13,733 nucleotides of DNA from Clostridium sp. (GTDB taxonomy: Bacteria > Bacillota > Clostridia > Lachnospirales > Lachnospiraceae): positions 1 to 13,733 of the forward strand of contig SFNH01000042.1 in the NCBI GenBank assembly GCA_004554205.1, given 5' to 3'. A model generated the notes under the pieces. That model saw nothing but the letters and a program-made list of their open reading frames with translations, made no database searches and had not been told where the DNA came from. Positions 1 to 6,849 of this stretch are shown piece after piece. The position numbers and the translations under genes were made by a program. Position 1 is the stretch's first letter. Each line of letters starts with the position of its first letter.

Positions 1-39
1 TTGCTGCAAAGTCCGTAAGAACGTGTTATGGCAGAAAAG

Positions 40-117
40 AATCCAGCCCTTCGCCGCAGGCGAACTTTAAATGGGCTGGATTCCGTAGCAGTTCTGCCGA
101 AGACAGAACTGCTACGG
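40..117. repeat. Two abutting perfect hairpins
   Basis: The first inverted repeat pairs AATCCAGCCC (40-49) with GGGCTGGATT (73-82) and encloses a smaller hairpin, TTCGCC (50-55) with GGCGAA (59-64). The second starts at the very next base: a perfect 14-bp stem, 83-96 with 104-117, around the 7-base loop CCGAAGA. No T-run follows on the plus strand. On the minus strand the first hairpin is followed by CTTTTCT, so a leftward terminator for a gene outside the window is possible. The second stem runs into the left edge of dispersed repeat copy A, so the pair may belong to a larger repeat. Its function is not known. Confidence 0.7.
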
Positions 118-355
118 CAGCTAGCGCAGACCTCGCTTCGGAAGCCTCGCTATCGTCACCGGGTCTGTCTTGCCGGGCACTGCGGCTGATACCGCCCCGA
201 TCCGAGGTCGCGCTATGTAAACCTTACTGTGAGGGAGGCCGGTGAACACTTTTGCGAGCCATGCGAGCAAAAGTTTTACATCCGGCGACCGAACAAAAGA
301 GAAAACTTTAGCCGCGACCGGACTTAAGCGGCGTAAAGTCCGCCCAAAACGCCGC
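112..355 (+). repeat. Dispersed intergenic repeat, copy A
   Basis: This is a non-coding element that recurs in the same orientation at 9298-9586. Matching starts at CTACGGC (112-118 against 9298-9304). It includes long identical blocks, for example bases 264-299 identical to 9497-9532 (36 bases). A conserved 8-bp stem, ACTTTTGC (248-255) with GCAAAAGT (267-274), encloses an 11-base loop that differs between copies. Copy A holds one unit of each motif that is tandemly repeated in copy B (a 25-base unit and a 29-base unit, here 285-313). Its right end has two mutually exclusive stems, 320-325/336-341 and 328-334/349-355; the similarity to copy B fades there. A minus-strand open frame across it is judged non-coding, because the tandem unit lengths are not multiples of three. 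Confidence 0.85.
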
Positions 356-420
356 ATGGCTGAACTGTTACGTTACTAAAAATCAAATAAAAAAATAGGA
401 TAGTAAAATTGAAAAAGTAA

Positions 421-429
421 TGGTATAAT
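421..429 (+). promoter_or_regulatory. Extended -10 promoter for the small membrane protein gene
   Basis: TGGTATAAT at 421-429 is a perfect TATAAT with the TG of an extended -10 element. No good -35 is seen at the right distance: TTGAAA at 409-414 is only 9 bases away, which is too close. Transcription would start near 434-436, inside the AAAGGAG ribosome binding site at 434-440. An mRNA from here would therefore have almost no leader before the ATG at 448, or would be translated from the ATG at 478. Confidence 0.6.
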
Positions 430-447
430 GGTGAAAGGAGTAAAAAT

Positions 448-765
448 ATGCTGTTATGGCGGAAAGGATGTGGGAGAATGAACAGGTTTGATACGATGGG
501 CAAGGATGCCTTAAGCCGTGTTGAGGAGATTATGAACTCCACCAAGTTAAATGAGTTTTTGCACAGAAAAGAGGAGGAGGAGAAGAAAAAGAACTGTATC
601 CTCTGGATTCTGGCGATCATCGGTGTGGTAGCGGCGGTGGCCGCGATCGCGTACGGCGTTTACCGTTTCTTCACTCCGGATTACCTGGAGGACTTCGAGG
701 ACGACTTCGATGATGATTTTGACGATGAGTTCTTCGAGGACGAGGAGGACACCACTGAGAAGTAA
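448..765 (+). CDS. Small single-pass membrane protein with polyacidic, Phe-spaced C-terminal tail
   Basis: This 105-residue protein (95 if it starts at 478) is of unknown function. A charged N-terminal segment (about residues 15-49, with a KEEEEKKK run) looks helical. One hydrophobic segment follows (about 51-73). The last 28 residues are mostly Asp/Glu (18 of 28), with Phe at every fourth place (83, 87, 91, 95). By the positive-inside rule the Lys-rich N side should be cytoplasmic and the acidic tail outside; this is inference. The ATG at 448 has AAAGGAG at ideal spacing, but that site overlaps the predicted transcription start. The ATG at 478 (MNRFDTMGK...), with GGAAAGGA upstream, is a serious alternative and fits my recollection of similar short Lachnospiraceae proteins. 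The gene is monocistronic, with its own promoter and a terminator at 774-804. Confidence 0.8.
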   Translation: MLLWRKGCGRMNRFDTMGKDALSRVEEIMNSTKLNEFLHRKEEEEKKKNCILWILAIIGVVAAVAAIAYGVYRFFTPDYLEDFEDDFDDDFDDEFFEDEEDTTEK

Positions 766-773
766 GCATTACG

Positions 774-804
774 GGCGTGTCTCGGGAGAGGGGCACGCCT
801 TTTT
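774..804 (+). terminator. Rho-independent terminator after the small membrane protein gene
   Basis: GGCGTGT (774-780) pairs with GCACGCC (793-799), with one G-U pair, around a 12-base loop and is followed by TTTTT (800-804). It lies 8 bases after the stop codon and 41 bases before the next start, so it separates this gene from rlmD. Confidence 0.85.
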
Positions 805-845
805 GTCTCATGGGAAAGCGAGTTACATGATAAAGGAGTGGCACA

Positions 846-2228
846 GTGAAAAAGGGAGAAGTTTACGAGGCGGTAGTGGAGACGATCGAATTTCCGAATA
901 AGGGAATTCTTCATATAGACGGGGAGCGGGTCGTGGTGAAGAATGCCATACCCGGACAGAAGATCCGGTTTGCGGTCAGCAAGAAGCGAAACGGGCGTTT
1001 TGAGGGGCGGCTTTTGGAGGTTCTTCTCCGTTCGCCGCTTGAGAAAACGGAGGAGGCCTGTCCTCACTTCGATGCGTGCGGCGGCTGCCTGTACCAGACT
1101 CTGCCCTATGAGGAGCAGCTCGCGATCAAAGAGCGTCAGGTGAAGGCGCTCCTTGACGAGGTGTGCGACGCGTATGAGTTTGAGGGGATCAAGGCGAGCC
1201 CCGTAGCAGGCGGCTATCGCAACAAGATGGAGTTTTCCTTTGGGGACGAATGGAAGGGCGGCCCGCTGGCTCTTGGGATGCACCGGCGCGGAAGTTTTTA
1301 CGATATCGTAAATACGCCGGAGTGCCGCATCGTCCATCCCGACTTTTGCCGTATCTTGAGCGCGACGCTTGAATATTTTTCCGATCGGGGCGTCGGATAC
1401 TATAAAAAGCTTAAGCACACCGGCTATCTGCGCCATCTGCTTGTGCGGCGGGCGGTGAAGACCGGAGAGATCCTCGCGGCGCTCGTGACGTCCGGTCAGA
1501 CGGAAGAACTTGCGGCGGAGGACGAATTGCTTAAGGGGTGGGAGCAGGCGCTCCTTGCCCTGCCGTTAGCGGGCAGATTTGCCGGGATTCTCCATATACG
1601 CAATGACAGCCTGGCGGACGTGGTACAGAGCGACGCGACGACAGTGCTGTACGGGCAGGATTATTTTTATGAGGAGCTTCTGGGACTGAAATTTAAGATC
1701 ACGCCGTTTTCCTTCTTCCAGACGAATTCCCTGGGCGCGGAGGTGCTTTACAAGACGGCGCGGGACTATATCGGGGAGACAAAAGGAAAAATCATTTTTG
1801 ATCTGTACAGCGGAACGGGGACGATCGCCCAGATTGTGGCGCCGGTTGCCGAACGTGTGTTTGGCGTGGAGATCGTTGAGGAGGCGGTGGAGGCGGCGAG
1901 GGAAAACGCGGCCCGAAACGGCCTCTCAAATTGCGAATTTATCGCCGGTGATGTCTTAAAGGTCATCGGCGGGCTGGCGGAGAGGCCGGATCTGATCATT
2001 CTGGATCCGCCCCGCGATGGCATTCACCCGAAGGCGCTCGAACGGATCATTGATTTCGGCGTGGACCGCATGGTCTACATTTCCTGCAAGCCCACCAGCC
2101 TTGCGCGTGACCTTGTGAGACTGAAAGAGCGCGGCTACCGCCTCATAAAGGCGTGCGCGGTCGATATGTTTCCCGCCACTGCGAATACGGAAGTCGTGGC
2201 GCTTATAAGCCGTGTGGCAGAGCGGTAA
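846..2228 (+). CDS. rlmD: 23S rRNA (uracil-C5)-methyltransferase, RlmD/RlmCD type
   Basis: This 460-residue enzyme of the TrmA/RumA family transfers a methyl group from S-adenosylmethionine to C5 of a uridine in 23S rRNA (U1939; Firmicute members may also modify U747). An N-terminal TRAM-like RNA-binding domain spans about residues 1-60. Cysteines 72, 78, 81 and 160 match the family's 4Fe-4S site. FQTN is at 291-294, the SAM-binding DLYSGTGT at 319-326, DPPR at 387-390, and SCKP at 413-416 carries the catalytic Cys414. Length is normal for the family. The start is GTG, chosen because AAAGGAG (832-838) lies 7 bases upstream and the TRAM domain begins at once. The gene follows a terminator and converges on the nitroreductase gene with a 19-bp gap. 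No clear promoter or terminator was found for it. Confidence 0.93.
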   Translation: MKKGEVYEAVVETIEFPNKGILHIDGERVVVKNAIPGQKIRFAVSKKRNGRFEGRLLEVLLRSPLEKTEEACPHFDACGGCLYQTLPYEEQLAIKERQVKALLDEVCDAYEFEGIKASPVAGGYRNKMEFSFGDEWKGGPLALGMHRRGSFYDIVNTPECRIVHPDFCRILSATLEYFSDRGVGYYKKLKHTGYLRHLLVRRAVKTGEILAALVTSGQTEELAAEDELLKGWEQALLALPLAGRFAGILHIRNDSLADVVQSDATTVLYGQDYFYEELLGLKFKITPFSFFQTNSLGAEVLYKTARDYIGETKGKIIFDLYSGTGTIAQIVAPVAERVFGVEIVEEAVEAARENAARNGLSNCEFIAGDVLKVIGGLAERPDLIILDPPRDGIHPKALERIIDFGVDRMVYISCKPTSLARDLVRLKERGYRLIKACAVDMFPATANTEVVALISRVAER

Positions 2229-2247
2229 CGGGTAGGAAAACCGCGGC

Positions 2248-2766
2248 TTACTCGACAACCACGATCTTCCCGGTCTTTTGCACTTCTTTTTCCGGGGCCG
2301 GGGCCGGATAACCGAGGGCGGCGATGCCGTACACCGCATGATTTTCCGGGACGCCCCACGCAGTCAGCAGGCTGCGGACCGACGGCAGGTCGCAGATGTC
2401 GCGAACCTGGTTGATCCACACGGAGCCGATGCCGAAGGACCAGGCGGCGAGGAAGATATTTTCCATGGCACAGGCATTGTCCTCCATGCCGAAGGGGCTT
2501 TCCCGGTCGTTCGACGGAATGATGATGACCTCCGGCTCGTACATATTGTAGCCCGGGCGGTTCAACTCCGTCTCCACGAGCCCTGCAAGCTGTTTGATCT
2601 TTTCACGGCTTTTCACGACCGTAAACTGCCAGGTCTGCTGATTCTTTCCGCTGGGGGCATAGGTGGCCGCCTTCAAAATCTCTTCGAGCGCCTCTGCAGG
2701 CAATTCCTTCTTCTCAAAAGCGCGGACGCTCCGCCTTGATACGATTGCTTCCATAACTGCATTCAT
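2248..2766 (-). CDS. Nitroreductase-family flavoprotein
   Basis: This 172-residue protein belongs to the FMN-dependent, NAD(P)H-using nitroreductase family; the physiological substrate cannot be read from the sequence. Family marks are RRSVRAF (residues 11-17, FMN phosphate contact), APSGKNQQTW (37-46), a GIGSVWIN segment (112-119) and ALGYPAPAP (150-158). It is on the short side for the family but looks complete. The start at 2766 is set by AGGAGG seven bases upstream on the minus strand; the longer open frame to 2835 is not preceded by such a site. A weak -10 (TATGAT, complement of 2804-2809) without a convincing -35 could drive it. It is divergent from the metal operon and shares a 183-bp intergenic region, so co-regulation by the metal sensor is possible but not shown. 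Confidence 0.9.
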   Translation of the reverse strand: MNAVMEAIVSRRSVRAFEKKELPAEALEEILKAATYAPSGKNQQTWQFTVVKSREKIKQLAGLVETELNRPGYNMYEPEVIIIPSNDRESPFGMEDNACAMENIFLAAWSFGIGSVWINQVRDICDLPSVRSLLTAWGVPENHAVYGIAALGYPAPAPEKEVQKTGKIVVVE

Positions 2767-2853
2767 GGTGATACCTCCTTTTTTTCTTTGATTCCTGTCT
2801 TTTATCATAGCGCAAATGCGTCCCGAATTCCACAAAAACTTTTAAAAAATGGC

Positions 2854-2884
2854 TTGACAAGCGACAAAAATATGGTAATATAAA
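2854..2884 (+). promoter_or_regulatory. Promoter of the metal-resistance operon
   Basis: A perfect -35 TTGACA lies at 2854-2859. The -10 is either TAATAT (2876-2881, spacer 16) or TATAAA (2879-2884, spacer 19). Transcription would begin around 2888-2891, inside the palindromic operator, so a bound repressor would block RNA polymerase. Confidence 0.7.
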
Positions 2885-2885
2885 T

Positions 2886-2905
2886 ATATGAATAGTTGTT
2901 CATAT
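2886..2905. promoter_or_regulatory. CzrA/SmtB-like operator palindrome
   Basis: ATATGAA (2886-2892) and TTCATAT (2899-2905) form a perfect 7-base inverted repeat around TAGTTG. The core TGAATAGTTGTTCA (2889-2902) has the TGAA-6-TTCA layout of ArsR/SmtB-family operators; the known consensus core is TGAACATATGTTCA. Its position at the start of transcription, directly ahead of an ArsR-family gene, supports autorepression released by metal. Confidence 0.78.
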
Positions 2906-2949
2906 GAAGCATCGACAGTCGGAGCAGATTTCAGAGAGGAGGAGGGTCT

Positions 2950-3336
2950 TTGACAGAGTTCGAGAGACGTCAGATTGAGCGCGAGGTGGAGGAGGGCTCC
3001 TGCGAGTTCATGCATGTTCACGATGAGATTGTGAGAAAAGTCGAGGGCGTGATGCCGGATGAGCAGCAGCTTCTCGATCTGTCGGAGTTTTTCAAGGTGT
3101 TCGGGGATTCCACCAGGATCAAGATTTTGTATGTGCTCAGCCAGTCGGAGATGTGCGTCTGTGATATTGCCACCCTGCTTCAGATGGGACAGTCGGCAAT
3201 CTCCCACCAGCTCAGGGTGTTAAAGCAGATGCGCCTGGTTTCTTTCAGGCGGGACGGAAAAACCGTGTTTTACAGACTTGCCGATTCTCATATCCAGACG
3301 ATTCTGGCGCAGGGGATGGAGCATGTAAATGAATAA
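2950..3336 (+). CDS. ArsR/SmtB-family metal-sensing repressor (CzrA/CadC-like)
   Basis: This 128-residue winged-helix repressor should sense Zn, Cd or Pb ions and control the efflux genes behind it. The winged helix spans about residues 40-110, with recognition helix QSAISHQLRVLK (81-92). Two metal sites can be proposed. The alpha5 site is complete: Asp112, His114, His125 and Glu128 have exactly the spacing of SmtB Asp104, His106, His117 and Glu120. The alpha3N site is suggested by Cys69-Val-Cys71 with Cys18, as in CadC, whose Cys7 and Cys58 are also 51 residues apart; the place of CadC Cys11 is His22 here. The TTG start at 2950 is chosen for AGGAGG (2937-2942), 7 bases upstream. It is the first gene of the operon; the HMA gene starts 18 bases after its stop. 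Confidence 0.92.
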   Translation: MTEFERRQIEREVEEGSCEFMHVHDEIVRKVEGVMPDEQQLLDLSEFFKVFGDSTRIKILYVLSQSEMCVCDIATLLQMGQSAISHQLRVLKQMRLVSFRRDGKTVFYRLADSHIQTILAQGMEHVNE

Positions 3337-3354
3337 TAAAAAAGGAGAGAAAAG

Positions 3355-3579
3355 ATGAAAAAAATTATCAAACTGGAAGGACTTTGCTGTGCGAACTGCG
3401 CGGCAAAGATCGAGGAGAGTGTAAAGAAGCTTGACGGTGTGAAGGAGGCCTCCTTAAGCTTTATGACCCAGAGGCTGATCATGGAGGTCGAGGACGGGCG
3501 CGAGGCGGAGCTTGTTGAGGCGGCGCGCGTGATCGCGGACAAGATTGAGCCGGAGGCGGAGTTTAAGGTGCTGCGGTGA
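3355..3579 (+). CDS. Stand-alone HMA-domain metal-binding protein
   Basis: This 74-residue protein is a single heavy-metal-associated (HMA) domain with a ferredoxin-like fold, of the kind usually fused to the N-terminus of P1B-type ATPases. The metal loop is GLCCANCA, with Cys11, Cys12 and Cys15. The pattern is closer to Zn/Cd-type HMA domains (GL-x-CANC) than to the copper chaperone MTCxxC. It lies between the metal sensor and the ATPase, and the ATPase itself has no HMA domain, so it probably serves as the detached metal-binding domain or chaperone of that pump (inference). An AAAGGAGA ribosome binding site precedes the ATG. A CopZ-like copper role is less likely given the repressor type and the CPC motif context of the pump. 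Confidence 0.88.
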   Translation: MKKIIKLEGLCCANCAAKIEESVKKLDGVKEASLSFMTQRLIMEVEDGREAELVEAARVIADKIEPEAEFKVLR

Positions 3580-3615
3580 GCGTGCGCCCCGGTGCGCTGA
3601 GAAAGAGGAGACATT

Positions 3616-5487
3616 ATGACAAAGAATCAGAAAACGATGGTAGTCCGGCTGAGCTTAAGCGCCGTGCTATTTGCTTTTGCGATCGTTCTCGAAGAGCGGT
3701 CGTGGGTCTCGATGATTTTCTTTATTCTCGCCTATCTTGCGGCGGGGTACGACATTCCCTTAAGAGCGGCGCGAGGCATCACCCGCGGACAGGTGTTCGA
3801 CGAGAATTTCCTGATGACGATCGCGACTGCCGGCGCCATTGCGGTGGGCTCCATGGAGGAGGCTGTCGCGGTTATGCTGTTTTACCAGGTGGGTGAGCTC
3901 TTCAGCGATTACGCAGTCAATCAGTCGCGAAAATCCATCACGGACTTAATGGATATCAACCCGGAGTACGCAAATCTGCTTAAGGACGGCAGGGAGGAGC
4001 AGGTCGATCCCTACGAGGTGGAGATCGGAGATACCATTGTGATCCGCCCCGGCGAGAAGGTGCCCCTCGACGGCATTGTCACAGAGGGAAGCTCAAGCCT
4101 TGACACCAAAGCGCTGACGGGAGAATCCATGCCTGTTTCCGTGCAGGAGGGGGAGGCGATCGTCAGCGGCTCCATCAACCTAAGCGGCGTCTTAAAGGTT
4201 CGCACGACAAAGCTGTTTGACGACTCCACCGTGGCAAAGATTCTCGAGCTGGTGGAAAATGCGAGCTCCCGCAAGGCGAAGGCGGAGAATTTCATCACGC
4301 GCTTTGCGAGGGTCTACACTCCGATCGTGGTCGGGCTTGCCCTTGCCCTTGCGATTATCCCGCCTCTTTTTACCGGCGGGGCGTGGGGAACGTGGATCTA
4401 CCGCGCGTGCAGCTTTCTGGTGGTGTCCTGCCCCTGCGCGCTCGTGATCTCCGTGCCGCTCGGCTTTTTCGGGGGGCTGGGAGCGGCGTCGAAAAACGGA
4501 ATCCTGATGAAGGGCAGCAACTATCTGGAGGCCGTGGGAAGCCTCGATACAGTGGTATTTGACAAGACGGGAACTCTCACGACGGGGAGCTTTATCGTGA
4601 CGAAGGTAAGCCCCGTACAGGGAAGCCGTGAGGCGCTCCTTAAGCTGGCGGCGCTGGGGGAATACCATTCGGGGCACCCGATCGCCCTGTCTGTGAAGGA
4701 GGCCTGCGCAAGCGACATTGACCCCGCCTGCATCGGGCAGGTGGAGGAGATCTCCGGTCAGGGCATCCACGCCGAGGTGAACGATGACGGCGTGTGGAGA
4801 GATTTATACATCGGAAATAAGAAGCTGATGGACAGCCGGAATGTGGCGCTCGAAACGTTTGAGAATGCGCCCGGCACGACGCTGTATCTGGCGGACGGGA
4901 CAGGATATCTGGGCTCCATCGTCATTTCCGATACGGTGCGCGGGGACGTCCCGGAAGCGCTTGCGGGACTTAAAAGCCAGGGAGTCCGCAATCTGGTGAT
5001 GCTGACTGGGGACAGACAGGAGGTCGCGGATCAGGTCGCGGGGCAGCTCGGCATTACGGAGGCGTGCGGAAACCTTCTTCCGGGCGACAAGGTGGAGCAG
5101 GTGGAGCGGCTTCTTCGCGAAAAGCCGAAAAACAGAACGCTCGCGTTTGTGGGTGACGGGATCAATGACGCTCCTGTCCTCGCCCGCGCCGACGTGGGCA
5201 TCGCCATGGGCGGCATCGGTTCCGACGCGGCGGTGGAGGCGGCGGATGTGGTGATCATGGATGATGCGCCGTCAAAGCTTGTGGACGCGATCCGGATCTC
5301 GAGAAAGACCATGGGAATCGTGCGGCAGAACATCGTATTTGCGATCGGTGTGAAGATCGCGGTGCTTATCCTGGTCGCCCTGGGGCGAGCTTCGATGTGG
5401 GCCGCAGTTTTCGGAGATGTGGGCGTGTCGGTGCTCGCGATCTTAAATGCGATCCGGGCGCTTCACTACAGGCGTGAATGTGATTGA
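3616..5487 (+). CDS. cadA: P1B-type heavy-metal-exporting ATPase (Zn/Cd/Pb class, CadA/ZntA-like)
   Basis: This 623-residue membrane pump hydrolyses ATP to export divalent soft metals. Visible parts are N-terminal membrane helices (about 10-95), the actuator motif TGES (168-171), the metal-binding CPC (272-274) in a membrane helix, DKTGT with phosphorylated Asp316, the HP motif (His354-Pro355), GDGIND (513-518), and final helices from about 571. Lys580 and Asp601 are 21 residues apart, as are ZntA Lys693 and Asp714, which marks the Zn/Cd/Pb (P1B-2) class rather than copper pumps. It lacks the usual N-terminal HMA domain, which is encoded just upstream as a separate protein. A GAGGAG site precedes the ATG. 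It is the third gene of the operon; glnA starts 19 bases after its stop. Metal choice among Zn, Cd and Pb cannot be settled here. Confidence 0.93.
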   Translation: MTKNQKTMVVRLSLSAVLFAFAIVLEERSWVSMIFFILAYLAAGYDIPLRAARGITRGQVFDENFLMTIATAGAIAVGSMEEAVAVMLFYQVGELFSDYAVNQSRKSITDLMDINPEYANLLKDGREEQVDPYEVEIGDTIVIRPGEKVPLDGIVTEGSSSLDTKALTGESMPVSVQEGEAIVSGSINLSGVLKVRTTKLFDDSTVAKILELVENASSRKAKAENFITRFARVYTPIVVGLALALAIIPPLFTGGAWGTWIYRACSFLVVSCPCALVISVPLGFFGGLGAASKNGILMKGSNYLEAVGSLDTVVFDKTGTLTTGSFIVTKVSPVQGSREALLKLAALGEYHSGHPIALSVKEACASDIDPACIGQVEEISGQGIHAEVNDDGVWRDLYIGNKKLMDSRNVALETFENAPGTTLYLADGTGYLGSIVISDTVRGDVPEALAGLKSQGVRNLVMLTGDRQEVADQVAGQLGITEACGNLLPGDKVEQVERLLREKPKNRTLAFVGDGINDAPVLARADVGIAMGGIGSDAAVEAADVVIMDDAPSKLVDAIRISRKTMGIVRQNIVFAIGVKIAVLILVALGRASMWAAVFGDVGVSVLAILNAIRALHYRRECD

Positions 5488-5506
5488 GAGAAAGGGAGAC
5501 CGAAAT

Positions 5507-6844
5507 ATGAACAAGTATAGCAAGGACGATATTATACGGCTGGTGCAGGAGGAGGACGTGGAATTTATCCGCCTGCAGTTTACGGATATGTTCGGAATGT
5601 TAAAAAATGTGGCGATCACGTCGAGCCAGCTTCGCAGGGCTCTTGACAACGGCTGTATGTTTGACGGCTCTTCGATCGAGGGCTTTGTGCGCATCGAGGA
5701 GTCCGATATGTACCTCTACCCCGACCTTGATACCTTTGAGATATTTCCGTGGAGACCCCAGCAGGGGAAGGTGGCAAGGCTTATCTGCGATGTGTACCGC
5801 CCGAACGGAGAGCCGTTTGAGGGCGACCCGCGGTATGTGCTGAAACGGGTGTTAAAGGAAGCCGACGATATGGGCTACACCTTCCATGTGGGACCGGAGT
5901 GCGAATTCTTTTTATTCCAGACCGACGAGGAGGGGAGACCCACGACCGACACCCATGAGACCGCGGGATATTTTGATGTGTCGCCGATCGACATGGCGGA
6001 GAATGTGCGGCGCGATATCGTGCTGAGCCTCGAGGAGATGGGATTTGAGGTGGAGGCGTCACACCACGAGCTCGCACCGGCACAGCACGAGATCGACCTG
6101 GGGTACATGGACGGACTGACGGCGGCAGATAACATTATGACCTTTAAGATGGCGGTAAAGACGATCGCGAAGCGTCACGGGCTCCACGCGACCTTTATGC
6201 CGAAGCCGAAGGCGGGCGTCAACGGCTCGGGCCTTCATATCAATATGTCCCTCGCGGACAGGGACGGAAACAATGTTTTTGTAGATGAGACGGACAGGCT
6301 GGGTCTAAGCCGGACAGCGTATCAGTTCATGGCGGGGATTCTTTCGCATATCAGGGAGATCACCGTGCTCACAAATCCGCTGGTAAATTCCTACAAGCGC
6401 CTTGTGCCGGGCTATGATGCGCCGGTGTATGTGGCGTGGTCGGCGTCCGCGAACCGCAGCCCGATGATCCGCATCCCGTCCTCGCGCGGCAGCAGCACCC
6501 GCATCGAGCTCAGATCCCCGGACTCCGCCGTGAACCCGTACCTGGCGATCGCGGCGTGCCTTGCGGCAGGTCTTGACGGCATCAAGAAGGGCATAGTTCC
6601 CCCAAAGAGCGTGGACGACAATATTTTCGCCATGAGCGATGAGGAGTTAAAGAGACGCGGTATTGAGCGGCTTCCGGAGACTCTGGGCGAAGCGCTGGAA
6701 GCATTCGGGGAGAGCGCCTTTGCGGCAAATCTGCTCGGAGACCATGTTTATACCAAGTATTTAGAGGCAAAGAATGCCGAGTGGAAGAAATTCCGGGCTG
6801 AGGTTACGGACTGGGAGATCGAGGAGTATCTATATAAGTTTTAA
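5507..6844 (+). CDS. glnA: Type I-alpha glutamine synthetase
   Basis: This 445-residue cytoplasmic dodecameric enzyme makes glutamine from glutamate, ammonia and ATP. Marks are FDGSSIEGF (52-60), metal ligands in GPECEFF (129-135), ASHHELAPAQHEID (184-197), NGSGLHIN (239-246) and NRSPMIRIP (316-324). Length, and Arg62 directly after the FDGSSIEGF block, fit the feedback-inhibited I-alpha (Bacillus-type) group; no adenylylation motif (NLYDLP) is present. Residue 304, Glu in the flap of the B. subtilis enzyme (PGYEAP), is Asp here (PGYDAP), and the next loop (WSASANRSP) is one residue longer than the WSAQNRSP type. The ATG at 5507 is chosen over the longer frame because AAAGGGAG precedes it and the usual N-terminus starts there. 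With only 19 bp to the ATPase gene and no promoter seen, it may be read through from the metal operon. Repeat C follows it. Confidence 0.96.
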   Translation: MNKYSKDDIIRLVQEEDVEFIRLQFTDMFGMLKNVAITSSQLRRALDNGCMFDGSSIEGFVRIEESDMYLYPDLDTFEIFPWRPQQGKVARLICDVYRPNGEPFEGDPRYVLKRVLKEADDMGYTFHVGPECEFFLFQTDEEGRPTTDTHETAGYFDVSPIDMAENVRRDIVLSLEEMGFEVEASHHELAPAQHEIDLGYMDGLTAADNIMTFKMAVKTIAKRHGLHATFMPKPKAGVNGSGLHINMSLADRDGNNVFVDETDRLGLSRTAYQFMAGILSHIREITVLTNPLVNSYKRLVPGYDAPVYVAWSASANRSPMIRIPSSRGSSTRIELRSPDSAVNPYLAIAACLAAGLDGIKKGIVPPKSVDDNIFAMSDEELKRRGIERLPETLGEALEAFGESAFAANLLGDHVYTKYLEAKNAEWKKFRAEVTDWEIEEYLYKF

Positions 6845-6849
6845 AACAG

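Noticed and set aside
121..357. Minus-strand open frame in repeat A, and similar ones at 9298-9591
   Set aside because: They lie wholly in the dispersed repeat; the 25-base tandem unit cycles through all frames, so the peptide similarity reflects DNA repetition.
409..429. TTGAAA and TATAAT as a full promoter
   Set aside because: The spacer is only 9 bases; the extended -10 explains the promoter better.
681..1436. Long minus-strand open frame (251 codons)
   Set aside because: It is antisense to rlmD and to the acidic tail gene; its Ser/Lys-rich end is the mirror of the Asp/Glu tail, and it has no family motif.
4192..4770. Minus-strand open frame of 192 codons inside the ATPase gene
   Set aside because: It is antisense to clear P-type ATPase motifs and has no start signal or family resemblance.
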